Shown: positions 47,259 through 58,300 of the stretch, piece after piece
How positions within the stretch are numbered: the first letter of the stretch is position 1
Layout of the letters: each line of letters starts with the position of its first letter
Source of the DNA: Zantedeschia hybrid cultivar
Taxonomy: Eukaryota; Streptophyta; Magnoliopsida; Alismatales; Araceae
DNA length: 64,000 nucleotides
Direction: 5' to 3'
NCBI GenBank assembly: GCA_030544215.1
Contig: JARZZO010000004.1
Span: 16,914,501-16,978,500, forward strand
Program-made: the position numbers and the translations under genes
Notes under the pieces: model-generated
What the model saw: the letters and a program-made list of their open reading frames with translations, nothing else
What the model was told of the DNA's origin: nothing
Database searches by the model: none

Positions 47259-47633
47259 TGCTGCGACCTTTGCGCGGCTCACGATCTAGACCTGGCAGAA
47301 GGGATTCTGCCGGAATTCCTCGAGCTCTGGTGGCCACTTTGGAAGGATTAAAGAAGTTCGGAAGAACCAGAAGAGGAAGAAGATGAACAATAGATGGAGC
47401 TGGAAGAAGAAAACAGAACAGAGTGGGGAATACGGGAATGAGAAGGATGCATAACCAACCAACAAAACCTGCCCACATTTTGAGCTTCCATTACTACTTA
47501 TAATTGTCATTTACAGAAGTTCGGATCGAACAGATCAAAACATAAAACAAAACAACTCGGGGTTGGCCGTTAAGCTGTTACTAGTGGCCGTTATGGCCGT
47601 TAGCTACAGTAAATTTTCAAAAAATTCCTAACA
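47259..47633 (-). repeat. 3' LTR of the gypsy element
   Basis: Aligns throughout with 51999-52364. Differences are scattered substitutions plus an extra GTTATGGCC copy near 47589. Minus-strand termini are TGTTAGGAATT and GTCGCAGCA. Confidence 0.93.
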
Positions 47634-50600
47634 AATTCCTCTCCCCCTTATCAAATGACTTTGTCCCCAAGGTCAAAGTCAAGTAATTTTTAAGGAATTC
47701 ATAATAATCCATCCATGAAGCATCCGCAACATCCTTGTCTTTCCACTGAATGAGGACCTGTGGCATTGGCAGGTTGTTGCGTTTGAATAACCTGCGCCCA
47801 AGTAAAAGGTCTGGTTCTGGTGTTGGAAATCGCACGGAATTGGGAAGAGGTTCTGCAGGGACTATCGCTAGTCCATTTGCCTTCTTCAGCTAGGAGATGT
47901 GGAAGACATTATGGATTTTGCAGTCATCGGGCAGAGCTAGACGATATGCAACAGGACCAATCCGTGCAACAATTTTATAAGGGCCATAATACTTTGCAGT
48001 TAGCTTGTTATTTACCATGTGGACCATGGATCCTTGTCTGCATGGCTGGAACTTCAGATATACAAAATCCGCTACAGAGTGTTCCTTATCAGTTCTGTGT
48101 GCATCAGCTAAGCGTTTCATGCGTGCCTGTGCTTTGGACAAGTGTTGTTTGAGTTCATTTAGTAACTGGTCCCGGGTTAGAAGGGCATCAGCTACATCTT
48201 GTACCTTGGCTGTACCTGGTATATAAGATAAAAATGAAGGAGGTGGAATGCCATAAATTGCTTGAAAGGGTGTCATGCCAATGGAGGAATGTTGAGATGT
48301 ATTATAAGAAAACTCTGCCCAGGGTAACCAATCAACCCATTTATGTTGTTGTTGTTCACAGAAACATCTTAAATATGTTTCCAAACAACGATTGAGTACT
48401 TCACTTTGCCCATATGTTTGTGGGTGGTATGTAGTGCTTATCTTAAGTTGAACTCCTTGTAAATGGAACAATTCCTTCCAAAAGGCACTTGTAAAGATAG
48501 TGTCCCTGTCTGAAACTATAGACTGTGGTATCCCATGCAATTTAACAACATTAGACATGAATTATCTAGCTACTGTCACTGCTATATATGGATGCTTGAG
48601 AGGTAAGAAGTGGGAATACTTTGAAAGCCTGTCCACCACCAGGATTACTGTCTTGAACTGAGAAACAAGTAATCCTTTAATAAAGTCCATGGCAATGTCA
48701 GTCCAAATCTGATCCGGAATTGGTAAGGGTTGAAGTAGGCCAGCAGGAGATTGGGAAAGTGATTTATATCTTTGACAGGTATCACAATTTTGGATGTAAG
48801 TTTTCACATCTTTGTTGATACCTATCTAGTGGAAACTCTGCTTGATTTTTTTCAAGGTTTTATGGTAGCCGAAATGGCCCCCTTGAGGAGAATCATGACA
48901 AGCTTAGTACCTGGACTGTGAGATTAACAACTAGAATGTAAAAGAATCCTTTTTTGTAATACAATATTCCTCCCTTACATGAGTATAAATCTGTGTTTAA
49001 AAAGCCAACATCCCATTGGGATATTAGTTCCTTGAACCTTTGATCAGTCTGATAAGTATTTGCCAATTTAGAAATCCAGGTAGGCTATAATACTGATATA
49101 TTGTATTGATTGAATGATTCTTGAAGTCTAGATAGGGCATCTGCAACTTTGTTATTATGTCCATCTTTGTATTGCAATTCAAAGTTATATCCCAATAATT
49201 TTGATAACCACCTATGCTGTGTTGGAGTATGAACCTGTTGCTTAATTAAATGCCCTAAACTTTGATGGTCAGTTCTGATGACAAACCTTCTACCAATCAA
49301 GTATGAGTGCCACTTCTTGACTGCAAAGATTATTGCCTCCATTTCCTTATCATAAATTGAGAGGCCTTCTTGTTTTGATGAAAAAGCATGACTCACATAG
49401 GCAATTGGGCGACCCCCTTGCAACAGAACTGCACCAAGTCCCAGAACACTGGCATCACATTCCAGAACAAAGGGCTCATCAAAGTTAGGTAAGGCTAAAA
49501 CTAGAGCTGTAGTCATTGTTTGCTTTAAGGAATCAAAAGCCCATTGTGCAGCATCACCCTATTCAAAACTGTCCTTCTTAAGAAGTTGGGTTAATGGGTT
49601 AATGGGGCAGCAAATTAAGCCATAACCTTTATGAATTTCCTGTAGTATCCTGTTAATCCCAGAAATCCTCTTAACCCTTTTGTGGATTTTGGTATTGGCC
49701 AATCTAGTATACTTTGAATCTTTGAATTTTCCATAGAGACCACATTCTCAGAAATAATATACCCCAGGTAGTCAATGCTTGCGACTCCAAATTCACACAT
49801 AGATTCCTTGATGAAGAACTGATTTTGTCTTAAAGTGGAGAGTACTGTGTGTAGGTGTTGTAGGTGAGCAGACCATGTTCTGCTGTACACTAATATGTCA
49901 TCAAAGAAGACAAGGACAAATTTTCCGAGGAAAGGCCTGAAGGTATGATTCATAATGCTTTGGAATGTGGATGGGGCATTGGTAAGCCCGAAGGGAATAA
50001 CCATGAATTCATAATGTCCTTCATGTGTTCTGAAGGCAGTTTTGTGAATGTCCTCCTCAGCCATTCTTATCTAGTGATAGCCTGAGCGCAAATCCAACTT
50101 AGAGAAAAATTTTGCACCTCGAAGCTCATCCAGCAAGTCATCAACAAGAGGGATGGCAAATGTGTCCTTAATAGTGTTCTGATTTAGGGCCCTATAATCA
50201 ATACACATTCTCCATGACCCATCTTTTTTTCGAACCAGTAGGACAAGAGCTGAAAATGGACTAGTGCTCACTCTGCATAGTCCAGAACTGAGTAATTCCT
50301 TGACTTGTTGTTCTATGACAGTTTTGTGATGGGGAGGGTGTCTATAAGGAGGAAGAACAATAGTTTTAGATTCATCCATCAACTTGATCTTATGGTTTAA
50401 ATTTCTAACTGGGGGCAATCCCTTAGGATCCGAAAATATATCTGAGTAACAATGCAACAAGTCAAGCATATCTTGGGATATGTCAGTGGAAAGCTGAAAA
50501 TAGGTAGCTTCCAATGAGGGTCTCTGAACTTGGATAGCATAGATTGTCTTTGCCCCTCTAAGTTGTTTTTGTATGTGATTACCAGATATTAATTGCACTT

Positions 50601-50991
50601 GCTCATCTTGTAAGGAGGAAAAATAATAGGGAGTGCCATCTAATGTGAACTGCATGGTCATCTTGTCCACATTCAAGGTGATGTCCCCCAAAGTTCGCAG
50701 CCATGTGGCCCCCAAAACAAGGTCAAAACCACCTAACGGGAGCACTAATAAATCTAAATTTATGGCCAGAGGCTGAATTTTTAGCTGCACATTATAGCAA
50801 ATATCTTGAGAGCTTAATTGGATTCCAGAAGCTACGTACCTTGACTGGCACCTAAACATTGGTATTAACTTTGAGACCCAACCTTTGAACCATTGTAGGA
50901 TCCACAAAATTGTGAGTACTTCCACTGTCAATTAGAATCAGTACATTTAAACTGTTAATGAGACCCATCACACGCAATGTACCAGGTGACT
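47617..50991 (-). pseudogene. Gypsy pol: protease, reverse transcriptase, RNase H, integrase, chromodomain-like
   Basis: Protease: DSGSTHNFVD just upstream of 50890. Reverse transcriptase: KLMDESKTIVLPPYRHP, WRMCIDYRALN, then IPFGLTNAPSTF and VFFDDILVYS (catalytic FFDD at about 49908-49897). RNase H: ECDASVLGLGAVL, EMEAII, RTDHQSLGHL, ADALSRL (49516-49085; in another frame). Integrase: DTCQRYKS, IWTDIAMDFI, VSDRDTIFTS, and QSEVLNRCLE, the D, D and E positions. The tail 47835-47617 (GRRLFKRNNLPMPQVLIQWKDKD, ASWMDYYEF) resembles a chromodomain, as in chromoviruses. Stops near 50070 and 48560 and the RNase H frame change disable it. Confidence 0.92.
47634..47650 (-). other. Polypurine tract of the gypsy element
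   Basis: Minus strand TAAGGGGGAGAGGAATT directly before the 3' LTR TGTTAGG; the expected plus-strand primer site. Confidence 0.85.
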
Positions 50992-51948
50992 CTAAATAGC
51001 ATTGGAAGAAATGGTGGGTTGGAAAAAATTTAATTCCAAGGGATCAATATGATCATCCAATTCTGGTGAAACATTGTTATCATCCAGTTCTTCCGGTATA
51101 ACATGGAGACAAATAATTTCTGAGTTTTGCACACGTCCCTTTACCCATTTGTCATCATAGTTGTAACAAAGGCCTTTCAGTCTTCTTTCCTGCAATTGCT
51201 GGGGTGTCATCTTCTTGACAGAGGTAGTTGAGCTAGCTGGTGTGGGTAATAGAGGAGGTTGATAATTGGTAGATGGGTGCCAGGAAGAAGTATGAGGCAC
51301 AAATTTCTTTTTTGATAGATACTTGGCTTCTTGGATATGTGCCATCTCCATAGCTTGCAGTAATGTAATAAGCCTGAAAGATCTGATCTCACAGGAGAGA
51401 TCATCCCGTAAACCACTCAAGAATGTGCCTAATAAATGTTCTTCAGAAACTCCAGAGATTTTACTTGATAGTCGCTCAAAATCTCTTTGATAATCCAAAA
51501 CTGATCCTAATTGTTTCAGTTTGCTCAATGATCCGTGAGCATCTAAAGAAGACACGGGACCAAACCTGACCTCCAAGCCATCAATTAGTTCGTTCCAGGT
51601 AATAGAAGATTTACTACTTGTAAAATGCCAAAACCACTATAATGCCTCTCCATCTAGATAGTAAGATGCAGTAGAAATTTTATGTATTTCAAAAATTTTG
51701 TGAAAACTAAAGTATTGATTGGCTTTGTAACGCTAAATTGCTGGATCTGTGGATCCATCATATGAAGGAAAATCAAATCTCTTCGGACGAAAGATATTAG
51801 AAGCAGAAATGGAATCCTCCGAGAGAGAGCGCGATTCCTGGCGATGCAACATTGATCCAAGACTAGAAATACGGTCGATCATACCAGAAAATTGTTGTTG
51901 CATCTCGGTGAATATAGTCTTGAAGGAACCCAGATCTTCCGGTGCCAT
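50992..51948 (-). pseudogene. Gypsy gag
   Basis: From ATG at 51948 (MAPEDLGSFKTIF). It has FDFPSYDGSTDP, a stop at about 51733 where the family has a codon before RYKANQYF, then YYLDGEALWFW and the Retrotrans_gag-like GSLSKLKQLGSVLDYQRDFERL...LLGTFLSGLRDDL. A CCHC knuckle is not clear; GLCYNYDDKWVKG near 51160 may be its degraded trace. The frame is also open upstream of this ATG through the primer site into the LTR (ATG at 52218). Confidence 0.85.
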
Positions 51949-51980
51949 TGCGACAAATTCTGCTGCATTGCTGCTCGAGG

Positions 51981-51995
51981 GGGGTTCAGACACCA
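51981..51995 (-). other. Primer-binding-like site of the gypsy element
   Basis: Minus strand TGGTGTCTGAACCCC, three bases inside the 5' LTR end. Position and initial TGG fit a tRNA primer site. I cannot name the tRNA. Confidence 0.65.
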
Positions 51996-51998
51996 AAT

Positions 51999-52364
51999 TG
52001 CTGCGACTTTTGTGCGGCTCATGATCCAGACCCGGCAGAAAGAATTCTGTCGGAATTCCTCGAGCTCTAGTGGCCACCTTCGAAGGATTAAAGAAGCTCG
52101 GAAGAACCAGAAGAGGAAGAAGATGAACAGTAGATGGAGTTGGAAGAAGAGAACAGAACAGAGTGGGGAATACGGGAATGAGAAGGATGCATAACCAACC
52201 AACAAAACCTGCCCACATTTTGAGCTTCCATTACTACTTATAGTTGTCATTTACAGAAGTTCGGATCGAACAGATCAAAACAGAAAACAAAACAACTCGA
52301 GGTTGGCCGTTGAGCTGTTACCAGTGGCCGTTAGCTACAGTAAATTTTCAAAAAACTCCTAACA
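51999..52364 (-). repeat. 5' LTR of the gypsy element
   Basis: Pairs with 47259-47633. Minus-strand start TGTTAGGAGTTTTTTG, end GTCGCAGCA. Confidence 0.93.
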
Positions 52365-53026
52365 ACGCAATTGGATCTTGGCTTGAAGCGAAATCTCTAC
52401 TGAAACACCACAGCCTTAGATACCAACGTATCTCCTTGAATGGTGCCACATGACAACTTTGCTGGACCTACGGTGGTGCTACTCGCAGTAAAACTGTACC
52501 GAGGGTTCGAGACCCCAGAGAAAACATGGTTACATTTCTGAACCTGCTCAAATCAACTAATTAATGTGCTTCGACACATGCAATAAGTAGGAGACGAACT
52601 GTCCGGTCTGTCCCCACTTCACCATATGTATATAGTATCATCCACACCATATGTCACCACAGACGAAACCCAAAACTATACATCATTACATATTTCTGAA
52701 CCTGCTCAAATCATGCTCAACACAATTCAATTTATGTGTTTCATCATGTTAGAACTACATAAGTTTATCGCACCACAGGCGAGGCAAACCCTCACCCTTC
52801 ACCGTATGCAAGTAGGATTATTCAGACCTGACCGCACCACAGATTAGACATCACGCTGCACCTTTTACAAGAAAATCAAGCGCAAATTGCATTAAGACAG
52901 ATGATATAATGTTATGCAAATTGGAACAAATCACATGATGAGGGGGGTTAAATAAGAGGGGGCTTTTGTTGTTCTACATCAAGAAAAAGAATACAAATCT
53001 GGTTGCACACTCATTGGTCACTGCCA
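52365..53026. other. Intergenic region and 3' UTR of the MINDY-3-like gene
   Basis: An imperfect direct repeat (TTTCTGAACCTGCTCAAATCA near 52535 and 52692) is present. The part next to 53026 is the presumed 3' UTR on the minus strand. No other gene is seen. Confidence 0.5.
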
Positions 53027-55333
53027 TCAGACGATGCTGGGAGGATCACCAAGCCAACTGCAGGTTGCTCGGGGCCATCGTGTTCTGATGCAATCCACCA
53101 GCGGTGCATGCTGAGAAGGCTGGGGCAGCTGGTTTACTTCCATGGAGCCACTGTCCTTCCCGCTTGGGTCACTGCTTGAAGCAGTGGAAGCCACAACATC
53201 CGTCATGAATTCTTCCTGTGTCCATTTTGGAGGCACTGAAACATGTAATTTACAGAGTCTCGGTCTCTGGAGCGGAACATCGCCTTCGACAGCTTGAGCT
53301 CCATTCGGCACCGATTTAGCAATCCCATTAAAATGGTAGATATCAAACTGCTTCTTGCCCATTAGTCCAGTGGAATCCTTCATACCCCCAAGACTTCGGT
53401 CCAAGTCCAGCAAGGCCTGCCAGAACTCACTCCACACAATATAGCCGCTACTACAAAGATTGTTTATTCTTTCAGATGGCATGCTGATGTTGGTTTCTCT
53501 AAGGACCTGGTGGAATCCTTCAACACTGATGAATCCTCCACCTCCACTTTGATCTTGTGCATCGAATGCTGCCCTGATTTTTGATTCGCGCTCCTCTAGC
53601 TCATTCTCATCTTGCACAGTGGTGTCAAGTGCAAAGAGAACAGTGTAGTGAGATTCACTTCCTACAACCCATATTGGCCACCTTGGACGCTTAAGGAACT
53701 GACCAACTTTGCAAAAATTAAGGGATTCCAACAATGTGAGGAATCCAACTTCCACACTTCCAGGTATACCCTTCAGAAACATGCTACCACCAAGCTCCAT
53801 CCGGCCATCAAATACATTTGGGACAGCCTCTCCGCAAATTAGTAAATTTACAATTTCCTGAGAGGGAAGAGAACAAATTTCTATAGCTGTTCCACTTATG
53901 GACCATAATCCAGGTTATTGTCATAACTCTGCAATAGGAAATGGGCAACACCAAAAAAAATTTCCTTTCTATATCTAAAGCAAAAAGGGACACTGTTTAT
54001 GGGGAGAGGAAACAAGGCTAGCTGACCAGGGTTTCAGAAATGGGAGGCAAAAGTGGAGAGTGGAACAAGGAACACTTTACGTGATGATGTCATGCATTTA
54101 GATTCCAGGCCCATGCTAAAACTAAACTAATGCAAAATGTTGGAAGCAAAATTCAATAACCTTTTTATAATTGATCAAGGGCAAGATGAGAGGTCACTTT
54201 TGCTCGCTGAAGGATACAATATCCAACAGAACACAGACTGCTTAGTCAAGCAAAAGCAGCCTTCTACATGAACATTATCCAGGATGTATAACAAATTTCT
54301 CGACATTGTGTGATATTTCCAAAGATGGCAAAAGTTCCAATGTCTTCAAGGATGTGAATCAGAATCTATAACATCAAAAGCGAATTTCTTAGATGAGTTA
54401 GCTTGTCTCTGAGTGAGATCATGATTCTAATATCAAAGAGAAACTGTATCTTTTTCTTTTACAAATGTACATTTACACTACAAGATCCGACTTGGCTGAA
54501 GGTTTAAACAATAAAATGAGACCAAGAGTCATTGTTAGCTAATGACTCTTTTGTAGAATGGCATTGAAACACGCATCTTCCCCAAGATAAACCCCCCCAT
54601 ATGAGTTGTGCGGACTATGTGACACAAACATTTTTTGAACTGGTTAAAACACAGTTTGATTGATTGCATTTCCTTGACGTACCTGTGAGGCGTGCCCAAA
54701 TGGAGCTGTAACTAGGGGCAAGTTTGGATCATCCCTATCTGCCTGAATGGATTCCTACAGGATAATAAGGGAGGGAATGTTTCAGAAACATAAATTAGCA
54801 AAAAAGATAGAACGTCAAAATTCAGTATATATGATTATTTATTTGTTATTTTTTTTAATACTTATCAATCAACTAGGAAGCATGAACAAAAGGTAGAAGC
54901 CTAGAATGACAAAGACAGCAAAGGTCATTTATTGACGGCATCAAAGCATTTGATTATTATGGCTTGTTTTTATTCAAACTGTGCAATTACCCACCGAATC
55001 AAAGAATATAAATGATATGGCAATTTTCAGTGCACAACAAACTGCATGGTTACTCCTGAAGCAGAGGGTGGAAAAAGGATAAAGCAACACACTCACCAGT
55101 CCTCGTGAAAGTAGTGCAGAAATTAGGAACAACAATGCTCCCATCCGACTTTGGAAAACTGGAAGCTCATCCATGAGATGATTATATGCACTTATTTGTG
55201 AAGTGTGCTTGCTAACTCTCAAATATTTCCGCAAGTCTGAAGCCGATTCAATTGAAAGACCTTCCAAGGCTTTAGAAACCATCTGTTAGACATTATGTTG
55301 GAGAAGGGGATAAGTGAACAAGATAAGTCCAAG

Positions 55334-55374
<41 letters not shown>

Positions 55375-58300
55375 GTCATTGAGGATTCTTACCTCATTTC
55401 TCTGATCATCTGTAGATCCATCCTCTGCGTGATTGCTAACAACACTTAATGTTGCAACAGCTGCCTTTGTCTTACTTCCACATAAAAATAGTATTTCTAC
55501 CATACTCTGAACCAATGCTCTGAAGGAAAAAAAAAGCATGCATTCAGAAGGGTGAGCTGAAAGAAAATATGTATTGGATCTTTTAACTTGGACTTTTTTC
55601 ACCTCCAGAGTATGCTTCTAACTAAAACTTTCTATTTAGTAAATATCCTTGATTAATAGCTAAATCATAGAGAAGAAGCACATGATCAACTTTCACGAGT
55701 TTCTTGGTCATTGCCCAAATGACTAGCAAGCATGCTATTTACTTGGTGAATGCTGTGCTGATTTTATATTGTGCTTGTAAAATGTTTACTCATCTATGCA
55801 TCGATACACACAACTTGCCTAGTGGACAACTAGTCCCCTTGTTGACTATGGTGGTTGGAGCATATTAAGACCAGTAGTGAAGTCCAACACAGTTGAAAAT
55901 ATTATTAGACATATCATGTTTGACAACTGTGACGAGGTATCTGTAATATAGAAAATTGATAGTTATTCATATACTTATTGAATTATATGAAGTTACATGT
56001 CCCTTAGAGAACTTTCAGTGACAAGCCTCAAATTGAAAGAATCCATATCATTTACATTAGCACATACTTTCAAAAAATAATCATTTGTCATCTATCAATG
56101 TATCATAAACATCATTAGAAAGCTTAACCCATCCATCTGGGATAAGTTTGGGGTTAGAGTCACGGAGGATCGGTAAATTTTCTAACTGCCCGCTAGCTTG
56201 ATGTGGACTTCCCATTGTTTATGATTTTCATAGTATCATGAACATGAGTGTAAAAATCTCTCATCCGTATTTCTACTGAGGTATCTTGTCATACATCAGT
56301 TAAAATTAACACGAGTAGGGCACGATAGAGAAATTGAGAAAGTACAGTGTTGGCCGGATGAAGCCAGTTAAAACTAGGGCTGTCAATAGGCCGGGTTATC
56401 ACCAGGGTGACCAAAGTCCAGGCAGGCACCATCTTAAACTTTCATGACATAAGCCCGGCCTGAGCCCGTCTCAGACAAAGAATTCTTTAGCTCGGCCCCA
56501 TGGAGAGAAAAATCAGAAACACAGAGATCCACCAGAGGGATGAATTGGTGCCAGGGATGAGCAGAGGAAGCAGAATCAGACTGTGGGAGTGATGCTTGTG
56601 GGTGTCAGAACCAAATAAGATGCAGCCTGTGATGCCACCTGGCAGAGGGAGAACCGGAGCCGAGGAATATATCATCTGCATTGAAGCCTGCTAGAAGAGG
56701 GGGGCAGAAGAAAAAGGCCAGAGTTACCTCCACGTGATGCCTGTGGTTGGTAGTTCTGAAGAAGATACAGCCTGTGAGTTCGCCTTTCGGAAGGCGTAAC
56801 AGATCTGAGGAAGACATTACCTGCATCTCCACTTGCCAGAAGAGGAACTGCCCTCTGCCTGCCATGCCGGCAGGCAGGGCGCACACACGCGCGCGCGCAT
56901 GTGTTTTGGGGGGGGATTGTGAATCTTAGTCTATCCTTTTGAAAGTCTACTTAGACCATCCAATGGAGTACATCCAACAGCTAAGAAGAAAGACAATGGG
57001 AGAGGTGAGGGCAGACTAGCCCAGAAGGTGCGTGGCCGAGCTTCAGAAAGACAAGTTTGGCAGCATGAGATTTAGACATTAAAAGTAAAGAAGACAACGG
57101 CGATGACTGGAAATGAATAAGGATGGAGAGGACAACTACAAGAGACGGAAAGGAGTATGTAGAGGGGAAGATCCAGAGAGCACTGGCTTGATGGCTTCAG
57201 TATGTTGAGATTGGAGATCTCTTTGGTGGGGCAGAAGAACAGATCCGTCTAGAGGTAGGGGATGGTGTCATCAACGAGATCCTTTGTCGTCACTTATTCT
57301 TATCTCTTCTTTTTAAGGGAAGAAGAGGGACGGGGACCCAATTACCAGGGTTTACAGTCATGACTGGATGTGCACGGGAGAGGATGTGCCCAATCACGTA
57401 TTCTGCAAACTGAATCAATATTGCACAATTTGGGTGAGCAATTACACATTCACCTCCCATATCCCTCTATATGTTGACACATTGACTGTTTAAAGCAGTA
57501 TTAGTCCATCTCAACTACTTTAAATAGAACTTCACCTGACCGACCGTCATCATCTTAGACATTGCATCATACAGCTGAAACACCGTGATTATCCATCATT
57601 GTTGACTTCAGGACCAAGATGCCCACTCGGCTATGGATCCTCTCACCATAAAAGGTACTGTATGCTACCATGGCCCATGACAGAAATCATACACCACAGC
57701 AAGACATTATTTTCCCAATCTCAAAACTGTGGCAGAGTCTTCACTAAAAGACTGCACTCTAAGACCCCAACCATAGTAACTAGGTCTCCCACTCTCACCA
57801 TATGCAACAATCCTTGGTAAAAGGTAACTGGCCAATAAACCCAAAGAGTACCACAATGAAAAACTCATCACAACTCCCCACATCACCCCAAATAACAAAA
57901 AAGAAAAAAAGAAATGCTGATATAGAAAAACTCAGAAGTACTGATCTCTATCCCAGTGAGCAAAAAATGCATACCAGTCTTATCAGAAGCAGGTAGACCG
58001 AAGATCCTGATATGAAAGCTCTCAGTATATCCCACTTTAACAGCCTAGCTCTGGCACTGCTTGACACCATGCCTTGATTTCCAAAGAATAGACATAAAAA
58101 TGAATATGCCTATTCATAATCGAGAGAATTATATTTCAACCACACAACCCACTTCCACACCCATATGTATCCTCCTGCTAATGAGAAAGAAACCAACAGT
58201 CCAGCATTACCAATAACAAATGCTTCATTTCTTGAAACCCACCTAAATGACAGTATCCAACCCTCATAGCCAAATAGTTAATCAGAGCAGCCTGTAAACA

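Larger units (their letters stand above)
47259..52364 (-). mobile_element. Ty3/gypsy LTR retrotransposon, complete with both LTRs but mutated
   Basis: Minus-strand order is 5' LTR (52364-51999), primer-binding-like site, gag, protease, reverse transcriptase, RNase H, integrase, chromodomain-like tail, polypurine tract, 3' LTR (47633-47259). The integrase-last order defines Ty3/gypsy. Flanks ACGCT (left) and ACGCA (right) are a near 5-bp target duplication. Coding is mostly in one frame, with a few stops (for example near 51733 and 48560) and a frame change for RNase H. Confidence 0.95.

Noticed and set aside
47227..47510. Separate gene encoding a small hydrophobic protein
   Set aside because: It is inside the LTR; the identical frame in the other LTR leads into gag, so it is treated as part of the element.
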